Origin: Morella rubra
Taxonomy: Eukaryota; Streptophyta; Magnoliopsida; Fagales; Myricaceae
DNA length: 64,000 nucleotides
Assembly (NCBI GenBank): GCA_003952965.2
Contig: CM025856.1
Coordinates: 24,685,614-24,749,613 of the forward strand
Direction of reading: 5' to 3'
Within the stretch, counting starts at the first letter, position 1. Each line of letters starts with the position of its first letter. The notes below the pieces were generated by a model that was given only the letters and a program-made list of their open reading frames with translations, was not told where the DNA came from and searched no databases. Of this stretch, positions 9,441 to 21,015 are shown piece by piece. A program made the translations under genes and the position numbers.

Positions 9441-10054
9441 GCTGATTTTATTATTAAACAAGAAATTTTTAGTCAAAGTTTATTGCAAAAGTACAAAATT
9501 TATTTTGGAAAAAGATATTCAAAATATTACATATAAATAGGTTTTTGCCCAATGGTAGGCTATATTAAGTATCTTTGATTTTGATATTGAATATATTAAA
9601 GGAAGCCAGAATAGTATCCCTGATTTCCTCACCTGTGAATTCTTGCAAGAATTCCATAGAACCTAAACCGAAAGGAAAAGAACCTATCAAGTCAACCCAA
9701 TCAACTCCACAAAATCCAAAATTATCCCGGACAAATTGTCCTTAAGCCAAGTCATGTAGTCACTTACGAACCAAATCCTAGTTCTGTTGTTAATGTTGAC
9801 AACTTCCATGTCTTAGGGGAAATACCTAAATCATTTCCTATGGCCAAAGTCAAACCCTCGTCTTCTTTAGCCTTAGTAAGCCAAATAGGTAAACCACCAT
9901 TTGCATTGACCCTAGCCTTTGCAAGTAATCCATACGAAGTCATTGAGTCTTTATTTTAGGCCCAGTCTCCGGTTAACAAATTACAAAATATGGCCCAGTC
10001 TCCGTTTTTGTGTAAGACTTATGTCAGCAACATCTTCCACATTAAATCATGTCA
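9392..10054 (+). pseudogene. EPRV RNase H tail and linker, inverted second copy
   Basis: Plus-strand copy of 8550-9190. It reads a FDFDIEYIKGSQN-like segment near 9575-9615, PDFLTCEFLQEF near 9625-9655 and an ALVSQIGKPPFALTLAFASN segment near 9870-9930. Stops and indels are present. It continues weakly to about 10054, where similarity to the left arm ends. Confidence 0.7.
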
Positions 10055-11943
10055 CAGTCACTTCCACGTTAAGCCATGGCACATGCCAATCGTTTCCATA
10101 GGCCGAATGTGTGGTTTCATGTTTATTTCCTGAAAGATAAAAATGTTTCTTGGATCCGGGAGTCTTTTTTCGTTGCAAGAAGTTTGTAGACATTGAGTTT
10201 GGAACATAATATCTCTGGTTTCCCTAATTGTTTACCGAGGAGTGTTATTAGGTTGCTTTGAACACTGGAGTATGCAGTGGTCACGGGTGTCCTCACCCTT
10301 AAAAGTTAAAACAACTCCCACTTTCAAACCTCTCAATCAATCGGTCCAACCTCGGCAAGGAGCTGTCGCTAAAATTTGGGTAGTTTCTTGAAAATGTACT
10401 TTGTATAAGAAAGTTTTAGCACCTAGAGATACTTTCGTTATTGTTCTGCTTCATGAAGAATGATCTCCTATCAGTTGTGCTTGCCTGCGTGTTTACCTCC
10501 ACATATTCTTAATACAAAGATCATGAATACGGTTCTCTCTCTTTTTGTTATTTTAAGTCGCAATCAGTTCCTTTGTCTATAGGATCTTCTCGAGTCTATT
10601 TCAATTTTCAAGGTTTTTTTTTTTTTTCAGTTTCCTCTTCGGGTGAGGGCTTTGTCGTGGACATCTAAAGATTTGTCGAGGAATTTGTTCAGCAGGTTAG
10701 AGGTAGCAACAGCTAGCAGAGCTTTTGAATGGTGGAAATCAATTAGAACCTGCAGAGTAGTTGACCGAGCTTATTATGATATGTTGTCGGCATGTAGACT
10801 TCTTTTTTTGTACCTTATTTGAATGGGCAAATCGTATTGAGATTTAGCCATGTAGACCCCTTTTTTGTACCTTATTAAGATAGTAAATAATTTTGTTTGC
10901 TGCAGATTTCAGAAAACAGCGCTGATATACACATCTACCCGAAGAGTATACACACATGGCATCGTAAAGTGCTCCGATGTCATGGCACGATGCCCGTACT
11001 TGCGCTCTTGGAAGGAGGTTTTATCAATGATGGCAAAGAAAGTGAAGTCCCTTCAGAAGGCAATAAACTAAATTATTGATTGTCTTTGTTGATACATACT
11101 GGAGAGTCTCGGCTCCGATGTACCTTTAATAAATTGACGCCCTGTTTCCATGTATGACCAATGTAGAAAATGTGTACTTAAGCCCCTATGTCTGAAACTT
11201 TAATTTCCCCTGGACAAGAATGTGTCACAAGTACCCTGTTTTTCCCCAATGCCGTGTATGGATATTTGGACTTGTTATGGCAAGATTGTTTACCTTGCCA
11301 TTGGAGCTTGTGAATGTCATTGGGATTGGAGCTTTATTGGCATTGTTTAATTTCCCCTGGAGAAGTGTGTGGGAGGATTTGAGAAAGTCGCTGGAATAAG
11401 AGCACGGTGGTTCATTAGGATTTGTGCTCCGAGTACATCAGCAGAAACAAAAATATAATCCCAAAGAATCTAGTTCCATGTGCCGCACAAGTACCCTGTT
11501 GCGAAAAAGTAGGATTGATGAAATATGCAAGAAAGATAACATGATAATCGTTTCGAGTTCGGACATAAAAAAGCCATAACCACATAAATCCACAAGTCTA
11601 TATAACATCACCATCATCCACACAAATCCACAAATCTATATAACATGTCCATCATAACATTATGCCATGACATCCTCAAATTCAGATCTCCTTTCATGCA
11701 GAGTAATACTGTGGTTACAGCCAAAACCTACTTCTGAAAAATAAATAAAAAAGTCACATATACTAACAACAAAGTTCCATTAACCAACCAAAATAATAAT
11801 AATTAAAAGTCCAAACTACCTGCATACAATTCAAAACCACAATACATTCAAAAAAATCAAATGCATCCCAAACAACAAACCTCATACATCTGCCAATCTT
11901 AGAAGCCGTCGAGGCTCCTATACCGTCCATATTGCAAATGCTG
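10055..11943. other. Intergenic; no recognised gene
   Basis: Nothing firm. Two exon-like stretches, 10636-10800 (after a T-rich tract ending in cag) and 10905-11077 (after tttgctgcag), read as plausible protein but match no family I know. A short direct repeat (catgtagac...ttttttgtacctta) occurs at about 10791 and 10850. From about 11440 the DNA may be 3' flank or UTR of the FAR1-like gene that ends at 11944. Confidence 0.4.
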
Positions 11944-14302
11944 TTAATCCTCATTTAATACCTGGGAATGAATTAAAAAAAAAAACTTTTATGAAATGGT
12001 TATATCAAATGGAAACTAAGCATAAAGTTAGAGAATTACGTCTGGTTCATCCTCCAATTGCAAGTGACAAGCTACTGGTTGAGACGATGTAGCGGAGCCA
12101 CTCTTAAGACCGTTCAATGACTTTTTACTTTGTTCAAGCGTGCTCTTCACCTGCTTGTTGCTTTGATGTTTCGGCTCTTGTTTTGCAATCGTCACTAGAG
12201 CTCCATCTGCTCTTGGAGCATCAGCTGGTTTGCCAATCTCACACGGCTCTCTAGTAAGCGGAATAAGATTACTAGCCAATGCAACATAATGACGCTGGAG
12301 GACATCCCATGATTTTGGTGCATCCCCATATTTCATAATAGTGGAAGCATATAGGTCTGCATATTTTTTGCGGTTGATTGCCCTCTCCGAATTCGAATCA
12401 AGTTTTATGTTTGATGCAGACTCCGAAGTAGCTATCATCATTGGCTTTCTTGTCCACCGCCTTAAAATATACTTTTCTGGGATAAAGAAGCAAGGATTCT
12501 TTCGTTTTAGCAGCCATATGATGTGGCTGCAAATGATACCAACAAAGTTGAAGTATTTGCAGCTACATTGATGAAACTCATTTATAGTGGTGATCACATG
12601 CCGCTTGGCTGTCTTACAGTTGTGAGTTGGATCATGGCTACAAACATGTACCTCGACCTCTTCGGATCCAACACTCTCCCTCTGACAATTAAGTGCAATC
12701 CAATAACTTTTCTCCGTCTGTTCCACAAAAAGATTCAAAATATTTGGGGTGTAGACTTCTGATGCATGAATACAAAGTGGGTCCTTAAACCTTAGAGTGG
12801 ATAATTTGTCTTGCATATCAAAATTCATTCTAAGCTCCTTATGCCGCATGTCAATGATTGCTTGTTTGAAATGTTGAAGAAACTGAGCCATATTCATTGT
12901 TGTCTTCAAATACCTACGCAATGTCGTGTTAAAATTATTACTTAACTGCCTAGTCCTCTTGCCTGCACAGAAAACACTCTGTACGTATGTTGGGGCCCAC
13001 TTCTCGCGCTTCTCATATATGTTTGCAACCACTCATTGTCATGGAGATCATGGTCATCAATCATCTTAGACCAAACAAGGTCAAAATCATCTACATCATT
13101 ATCAAATAGAAGCTTATTCCAATCTTTTTTGAAATCTCTATTGTCAAACAACGAACCAAGATTCTTCAATGCATACTGGTTAATCTGCCATACACAAAGA
13201 AAATGATGCGTGTCTGGTAAGGCAGTAGGAATTGCAGCAAGCATTTCAGCATCTTGATCAGTAAAAAGAGATTGGGGTGTCTTCCCTTCCATACACTCAA
13301 CGAAAGTCTCAAATAACCACTTGAATGATTGTATTGTCTCATCAAACAACAAACATGCCCCGAACACTACTAGTTCCCGGTGATTATTCACTCCCAAAAA
13401 TGCTCCCAATGGCCTGTGCTCGCTATTTGTCATGTATGTGGTATCAAACAGCACAAAGTCCCAAAAAAGTGCAAAATCATTTTGCATGCTGCGATCACAC
13501 CAAAATACGTTACTTATTTGCTCATCATCGTCCAACATAACTCTGAAGAAGAATTGTGAATTTCTATGCGGATCACCAAACCAATTAAGAAGTGCACAGG
13601 CTACTCCAACCCCCATGGATTTACTTCGTCTATTGCTCAAATGGTGTTTCAAGTCTATTTTTAAGTGCTCTTTGCCCCCAACTTGGGCTGCCCTCAAATC
13701 ATTTGCTAGCTTCAGGGGGATGTTTGCTATGTCTGCATTGTCACACTCGTGATGCTGTAATTTGTTGATACGTCTATGTGAACGAAGCAAGTGCGCTTTT
13801 GTTGGTGTAGCCAATTCATGGTTATGTTGTGCGCACCAATCAAATGTGAAATACTTCCCACTTGATTGCCGCTGAATGGTGAAACTAGCAAGACACCCAC
13901 ATCTGGTATTCCATCGTTCCTTCTTTGCTGGCACATCTTGTTCTTTCTCTTTTCTCAACCCTTCTTTACTACAAACGAACGATCTGCTTGTATAATACCC
14001 TTTTTCTTTATTCTTGAATCCGGCATGCCTACGGATGCTAAACCCAGCACTAATTGCATAACGGTTGTACCAATCGTATGCATGCTCGTCATCTCTAAAC
14101 TCTAAGGTCCAAATATTTATAGCCTCCCCATTGTCAGCCCTAACCATTTCACCTGCACAGTCCAACCATACAAATAAAACAAATGGAATCTATCTGAATC
14201 CGTCAACAAAGAAACTAAAGAAATTGACGCACCATCCGGGTTTGAGGTACTACTAGACCCTCGTCTATCTATATTTGGGTTAATACCCTGCATCTCCATC
14301 AT
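11944..14302 (-). CDS. FAR1/FHY3-family (FRS) protein, transposase-derived, one frameshift
   Basis: Two-part reading on the minus strand. Exon 1 (14302-14233) starts MMEMQGINPN; an 80-bp GT-AG intron (14232-14153) joins it in phase to exon 2. Domains: FAR1 DNA-binding zinc finger (WTLEFRDDEHAYDWYNRYA to CAQHNHEL), MULE transposase domain (FWCDRS, VLFDTTYMTN, LFTDQDAEM, to about 13030) and a SWIM zinc finger CSCKYFNFVGIICSH near 12530. A one-base frameshift at about 13025-13035, after NEWLQ, separates the two halves. The C-terminus either stops at 12028 or, more likely, uses a 78-bp intron (12039-11962) to end EPDVLNED at 11944. A 94-bp 5' UTR intron is visible at 14404-14311. Known FAR1/FHY3 proteins are nuclear regulators of phytochrome A signalling; which member this is cannot be told. 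The rest is intact over about 700 codons, so the frameshift may be recent or a sequencing error. Confidence 0.85.
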
Positions 14303-14404
14303 TTATCAACCTGTTTAAATTCAATAGCTCTAGTTAATAAAAGACACAATATTGCTACCAAAGTATTTACATGTACTATCTAGATTTTTAAGCATGGTAT
14401 GTAC

Positions 14405-17400
14405 CTGATTGTGTAGATTGTGAACACAAGGCGGTTTGTGCGAGTTCAAGAGCAATACCAATCGAGATATTGGCTGTTTCTTTGTTCCTAAAGCAGGTAA
14501 ACACATTCAAGTTTAGCATTTAAAAAAAAAATCCTAAAATTAGAACATATAAGAATATACAGTGAAAGAAATGTCAATCCCAATCTGTTACGACACAGCT
14601 CAATGTTCTAATGGAACATAGCTATGATGTTCTACGTCTAGATGCAAATTCTGAATAATTAAATGCAGGAAAGAAATCGATAGAATTGGCCTGCTTAACT
14701 CGGGCAAACCGCATACCTCCACAACTTCATCACATTTTAAATGTTGGAATGTTTAATCATGCGGAATGGTAAATTCTGAATTCTTCTCAACCTCTGATCT
14801 TCCAGTACGCACACACTTTATAGTAGCCTGTTGCAACAATATTGGTTGATATTAGTTGTTGCACTTGATATATTACATAGATACCAAAAATCTATGTTGA
14901 ATTGTGATACTGCAGAAACAAAATCGAACAAAACAAGACACATAATTCTGTGTGAAAATCTGTAGCAAATAAATATCCCCACTTTTAGTTGGTAGAGACT
15001 TGTTGAAGGTCTTGATTAATGATTTTGAAAATATAAAACAATAAAACTGAAAAGAATTGATCTAGAAAAATGAAAAGAAAAGAAAAGACCTAATCTGGAA
15101 AGGAAGTCCAATACTAGCAAAAATTAATAATTGGATTCGAGGTTCTGTCCAGCAAGAGGAGGTCTGTCAAGCACGCTTGAGAGGAGCAACTACAATGAGA
15201 GGGTGAAAGGGGACTGCAAGGGGACAAAAATGAGAAATAAGACAGGGATAAAGGGGTTCACAGGTTCAAGCGAAAATAAAAATAAAAAGTTTAGCCAACT
15301 GAGTCAACTCGTGCCCAAGCAAGGCCAAGCCGAGCAGCGTGCAGGCTCAATTTCATTAAGCCGATGTGTCGCATCTCTGGCCATCGGATTTAAAGAAATG
15401 AATCATGGATGCCGAATATTTCAAATTTGTATCCGTACACTTATGACTGAATCATGTTCGAATAAAGTGTTGAGAATGAAATATAACCCCTTTTCGACTC
15501 TATTCATTTTGGACGTAAGCAAATACCTCTCAAAGAAATGAACTTAACCATTTTTGAAATTAAGCTTGCTGGAAACTGGAATACACCCTTCCCAATAAAA
15601 TTGAGTCATCTTGTGAACCTGACTTTTTAACTCATATACTATGTGCTACTCTCCCGTTTTTGGATAAGTCTAGGCAAATTCATTTCAAATCTCTTCAGTT
15701 GTGCATAGGAATGACTCCCTTGATTTCTAGTTGCTTCCAATGTAATAATCAAGACAGTAGAATGCTCTGTCCTACTTATCTTATGTGTGATCATCCAAAG
15801 TAGGTTCTTCCTCGGTCTTTCTAGCTATATACCCATTTTTCTCCACTATTAATAAAAAACAAATTGACTAAGACTGCCTGAGATAGTTGAGCCTACCCGT
15901 GATTTGAGGAGTTTGATTTTGGAAGATCACCAAACTCTTTTTCCCACTTCTGTGATTTTTTGAAGTCAAAGTCATCTCTAACGTTTTTAAAACACCCATC
16001 CAACCAGATACTCTTCCACTCACTTTTGTGACTGAAAGCAGATGCCCGCACAATTAAAAGCATCAAGAACTATCTCCCTCTGGTTGGAATGATTGAAATG
16101 GTATTCCTTTTACTCTTTGCAGATGATATATAACTACTGAAAACAGCAGAAGACATAGCCCTAGAAACAATATCCAGGCCTGTGAAAACAAACCGGCAGT
16201 TAGTTCCAGGAACCAGATGGCTGAGTTTGCCAGCTTCTGGGACAAGAACCATAGCTGGTTTCGTGGTTTCACAGAACCGGAACCGAAAATTTGGCCCAAT
16301 TCACGGAATTTCAGATTCCACAAGTTTTTCTTATTTTTTTCAAAATTTTTTAATAATAATTTTAATTTTACTCTACATGAGCAAGCCCCCCTTCACAAAA
16401 ATATCTTCTTTCCATTTCTGCTATCTTCTCTTGTGTCGTTGTCTTCACTCTCTCTCAGCACGGTTGTTCTTGGAACTAGGTTCATTTCGGTCGCCCAAAA
16501 AGTTAGAGGAATGGACCCAAAAATCGGTCCATTGACTCCATTCTGGCGACAAGAAGTTACTGGAGGTGTAATTTGCCACTTACATGAACACCGCCTCTGG
16601 TAATGCGGTAGCAGAGAGGCTTCAACCTTAGCGGTAGTGGATAGCAGAGAGGCTCTCTCCGCTGCTCTTTGCTACTGGCAATATCGTTACCCAGCCCTAT
16701 CAATATCTTTCATTTACTCGTTGCAGATGATTTAGATTTATTACTAGAGGAACTGATATTGGGTAGTTTCAGCTCTTCCTTTCCTTTAACATATCCATTT
16801 AGGATCCTGCTAGAGGGAGAGACTCCATACCAACATCTATAAGCATATATTTGTATTTTGCCTGGATCCTGTATCATAAGTCCTATCACTTCAAATTTTT
16901 CGAGAAAATATTCTTTGACTATGTAAGCATATCTAGAAGCCCGGACACTGATGCAAAAAAGTGATCACTCATAGAACAAGATCATGAATAGCTAGCGTAT
17001 AGCAATGGGAATGTGGAAGAGCTCATGGATGTGGGAAGAATCAATGAGGCAAATTGAGCTAGGACTAGAGTAGACTACATTGAGGCGAAGTGAGCAATTA
17101 TATGTTTTCCCCCAAAATTTTCCCCAAGATTGCATTAGTGACAGGCTTAAAGTGTCTACTCATCCAAAGACAAACATTTTCATTGAATTTGGTTCTACCC
17201 AACCCGGGCATGCCAGTGATCCTAGATGATCGTCGAGCCAAACCACCTAGATGATCAACGAGTGGGTTTGGCTCAGAATTCTAATCCAGCAGGATTGAAT
17301 GACATTCTAAAGTTCAAAGATAATGATCACATAAGGACATATTTTGCACTTATCAAGTACACTAAAGGAGATTTTAAGCATGGTTGCTGGGAGTGCTGGA

Positions 17401-18559
17401 ACTGATCTAATTATTTAAGCTCTCCATCTAGTAAAAGCATCAAGACACTCGTGTAACCTGCCATATCCAAACAAGGACTAGGGCAGTGACTTTCACAATC
17501 TCTTTAATGAATAAGTGGGCCTAGATTTTTTTACAAAACTTCCAAATATGACCGTTAAAATCTCATTATAATTTAAACCACTAAACTAAGCAAATATGAA
17601 ATTAATGTACATCATCAATCTTATTTAATTTATAAGCAAATACTCCTAACCTTGAGCAAAGCTTTTTAATTAGACTTGCTCCTTGGTATTATAGGGCAAG
17701 AAAAAAGGGTACACAGTAATGTGCCATATGTCGACTTCATAATATATACTTATATACCAATAATATCATCACGCAAAAATACATCATATACCAACAATTA
17801 ATGATTACTCATACCATAAACTTCCGTGACATTGCATGTATACTCATCATCATGCTTTTGCTTGCTTGCTTAAAGGAAATACTAAAACAAACTTGCATAA
17901 ACGACGAACATTCTCATACTAAAAATCAAGCTAAAACTAAGCTATGATCTCTCCCGAGAACTTGTAATGCATTAGGGTATTCAACCTAAAGTAAAGTTTT
18001 TGATTTTAGCACAAAGAATATGCAAAACTTAATTAGAGTCTCATATGAAAATTCCTACTTAACCTAGCATTCTTAATTTCTCATGTTTACTTCTCAACCA
18101 AATATCCTGAATAAAACAATATTTGCAAAACAACCCCTAAAATTCCAATTTTCCTGAAGTTGCCTAATCCTCCGAAACTCAATTCAGACATCCATTTACA
18201 AGTTCAAATCATTTTTAGTCAACGACTAAATTCAAGCCTGTCAGTTTAAATATAGAAGTTTGGTCAAGAATTTATATATTCGAGTTATTAAACCCCACAA
18301 TTCTAATAATTTCTCAATTAATAGGAATTCAATCAAAAGTGACATCTTAGAATTATAGATTGGCTCAAAATGCACGCTTACCTGTAAGCTCAATTAAAGC
18401 AAACCGAACCAGCCAAGGCCCAAGGGTTTATCGTGGGTTTTGCCGGAATTTTGCTGAAATAAGAGCACCGAGATTTGAGCCGTCAACAAACAAGTCAACC
18501 GGAAAATGTAACCGACCGAGATTGGAATGCAAATCGCTCTCTGTGGTTTAATTTTTTGG
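14405..18559. other. Intergenic; no recognised gene
   Basis: About 4.1 kb with no protein I can identify. The first 100-200 bases are probably promoter and 5' UTR of the FAR1-like gene. ORFs at 15131-15541 and 16063-16603 overlap on both strands without recognisable motifs. A short imperfect duplication with gcggtag...agcagagaggct lies at 16605-16670. The rest (16740-18300) is AT-rich and featureless. Confidence 0.4.
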
Positions 18560-19110
18560 GCAATTAATCAAATGTTAACGCGAAGAAATAAGTGAAAAAA
18601 ATCAAAATATCTCTATTTATGAACGAGTAATTATCATTATGATTAGAAATAGAGTGTGAAAAAACTAACCGCTTATGTAAAGCCTCGTAGAGGAAGAAGA
18701 ATTGGGTGAAGATGACAGAAGATAAAGATAAAGAAGAAGAGAGACGCGCCAACCCGAAGGAACCACCCTGTCTCAGAGACCGCGAAGGCAATCGTCTCCT
18801 ATCGCTGTTGTTTCTGCAAACCCTGGTAAGACAAGTAAGAAGACGTAATTGTTGCGTCTGTGTTTCGTGGTGGGAAAAGAGGGACTTCACTTCGATTTGA
18901 CAGCCAACAGATGTGAAAAAGTATTCCGGAGAGATCATCATATGTGAAGCTCACCTTCACTTTGACACCAACCTCGATCATGCAGCAATGTAAGGCTTCA
19001 AGAAGCTTCTGATGCTCTTCTTTCCCGTCCTGTAGTTTATCTTACCAACTCAGCCGTGAAAAGAGAGATTGTTGCGGAAGTACTCATTCCCAGCGAGAGA
19101 GAGAGATGAG
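18560..19110 (-). other. Possible 5' region of an unrecognised minus-strand gene
   Basis: On the minus strand a CT-rich tract (about 19095-19110) precedes an ATG (MSTSATISLFTAEL), a GT donor-like site, then KLLEALHCCMIEVGVKVK and another GT donor. This looks like the first exons of a gene, but I do not recognise it and no downstream exons are found. The stretch 18630-18712 (minus) is clearly similar to plus-strand 23945-24025 (gaggctttacat core), so part of it is repetitive. Confidence 0.25.
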
Positions 19111-20805
19111 CGAGGGAGAGCGAGGGGATACTCCTAACTCCCGCTAGAAGTTCTAAACAAATATACGGATATAAAAATACATCAACAGTGCCTATCATAT
19201 ACGGAAATTACAAATTAGTCCTACAAATTAATCCTGAGAAAAAAAAAATTACAAATCAATTAATATAATAAAATTTTCTTAGAAACACGCATCTTTTGTC
19301 CATCTTCATTTCTTTCTATAGATGTCATTTGAATATGCAGTCTATCTGGGCACATAACACGATAACATATACCTGTAAAAGAAATTGATGAAAGAGTATA
19401 AAATGAGTATTTTTAACAAGATTTTATCATATGAATTAATTTATAATTTTCTTTATCTTAAGAGTAATTTGTACCATTCTTATATTACAAGGATTGTGGG
19501 CGTATTTAAACATAAAAAACGCAAGCGAGCGCCGAGCACCTAAATTCCAGTGGTACCGATTTTTGCTAACGGCTACTCTCTTTCTCTGTTCTTTTTATTT
19601 TGTTTTTGATATTGAAATCAAATTATCGAAGTCCAAAAAAAAAACCCAAAATTCTAATAGGGTGAATTTGATTGGTGGAACCCGACTGAAAGATTTAAGA
19701 AGAGTTTCTTTTAGGTTCTGTTCTTCGGGTAAATTCATTTTTTCCCTGCTTGCATTTCTCCGTCATATGCACAAGTACTTTCGCCCAAAAAAAAAAAAAA
19801 GAGGAATATACAGTAACTTTTGCCTAAAAAAACTTAAATTATTTAAGAATTTAACAAATTCAAATTAATAACAACTGACAGAAGGAAGACAAACTGTTTT
19901 GTCAAGTCAAGGATAAAACCCTTATACCTCTCTTTTTCTTGGCTGTCCTGTGGAACAGAAGAATTTGAATTACTGAATTAGAATGAAATCCAAACACAAA
20001 TCCCACTGATTATCACAATCTTTTGCTCACTTCATGATAATTCATTTGACAAATCAAAAAAGAAATATACATGCAATTATGCGAACGTGCCCCCAAGGTT
20101 TTGTCATACACATTTTCACCTCCTTTCTTTCATACTCCTAAAAAGACAGTGGAAGATTTAACCAAATTCTCCATCACTGTATAATTTTCAGTAGATGTTT
20201 CTGGGCAAAAGAGACTGTGAATTGTGAACAATATATGTCAAAATACAGAGGATGTGGTACTGAGATCGATCTGCATGATACGCTGCAATCGCGTAAATGC
20301 ACTTCGCTTTCACCAGTCAAAATTTTTACGTATGTACTTGAACCTATTCTGAATCATCCATGGCAGAATCTGAAAGTGAACTGGAAATTAAAGAAGCAAA
20401 ACACAACTGATTATTTCAGCAGATATTTCTATTCACAAGAACATATGGGACTGCACTCCAACATAATGATTCAGACACGGATAAAGCACAAAACCATTAT
20501 TTCTCATGCAAAAACGAAGCAATACATTAATAAGAGAAAAGGGGCAAACGTACTTGGTGAAAAAATTGATATGCAATTTGTTCAGGGCAAAATTGACCCA
20601 TGAAGATATATGAAAATTCAATTTGTTCATTTGACACATCCAGATGTAGAAACTTGACCTGCTTTCATCAGAAAAATCCATGCACCCAAAGACGGTTGTA
20701 AAGCTATGTAACATACAATAAGACTGCCATTCTTCTACGTTTACTTGTATATGATGGATACCGATCGAAAGAATGAAGCACAAACATTTCATTAACGTCT
20801 TAACT
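19111..20805. other. Intergenic; no recognised gene
   Basis: AT-rich with several A runs. Overlapping ORFs on both strands around 20217-20792 show no known motif and are probably chance. No RNA gene or repeat structure was recognised. Confidence 0.4.
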
Positions 20806-21015
20806 GTTGGCGTGAGCTGTCAGAATTCAAGTTAGGAAAGATATAACAGTAAATATGTTGGCGTGAGAATTCATGTTAGGAAAGATATAGCAGTAAATAT
20901 AGAATCGAGGCAATCGAGGGATAACCATGATATGTGCCAAGAAATCTGTATAGCCGAAATTAGGAATGCAAGTTTTCCTATTTATTTGTATTCTCACAAT
21001 GTAAAGAATCATTGA
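20805..21015 (+). mobile_element. Candidate copia 5' LTR with internal tandem duplication
   Basis: Begins TGTTGGCGTGAG and ends ATTGAACA, immediately before coding sequence of a copia element that starts in mid-pol. Contains two copies of a 44-51 base unit (20806-20856 and 20857-20900: gttggcgtgag ... gttaggaaagatata.cagtaaatat). Short length and TG...CA ends fit a small copia LTR. No second LTR was found, so the boundaries are tentative. Confidence 0.45.

Larger units (their letters stand above)
8508..10054. repeat. Long inverted repeat of EPRV RNase H region
   Basis: Left arm 8508 to about 9221 (minus coding) and right arm about 9392 to 10054 (plus coding) are reverse complements over the RNase H tail and linker. 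Examples: the pair around ggaagccagaatagtatccctgat (right, about 9600) and its complement near 9010-9035; the inner pair gacaaaatct (about 9205) and agattttgtc (about 9400). The right arm lacks about 50 bases near 9960-10000. The spacer (about 9222-9391) holds tandem repeats. If transcribed, the RNA would fold into a hairpin of about 650 base pairs with mismatches. Confidence 0.8.

Noticed and set aside
12341..14105. Plus-strand ORFs across the FAR1-like locus
   Set aside because: Antisense shadows of the minus-strand coding exons.
15131..15541. 136-codon ORF
   Set aside because: No recognisable domain and unusual composition; no promoter or neighbouring exon support.
20217..20792. Overlapping ORFs of 128 and 119 codons on opposite strands
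   Set aside because: No motif, no splice context and no similarity to a known family; probably chance.
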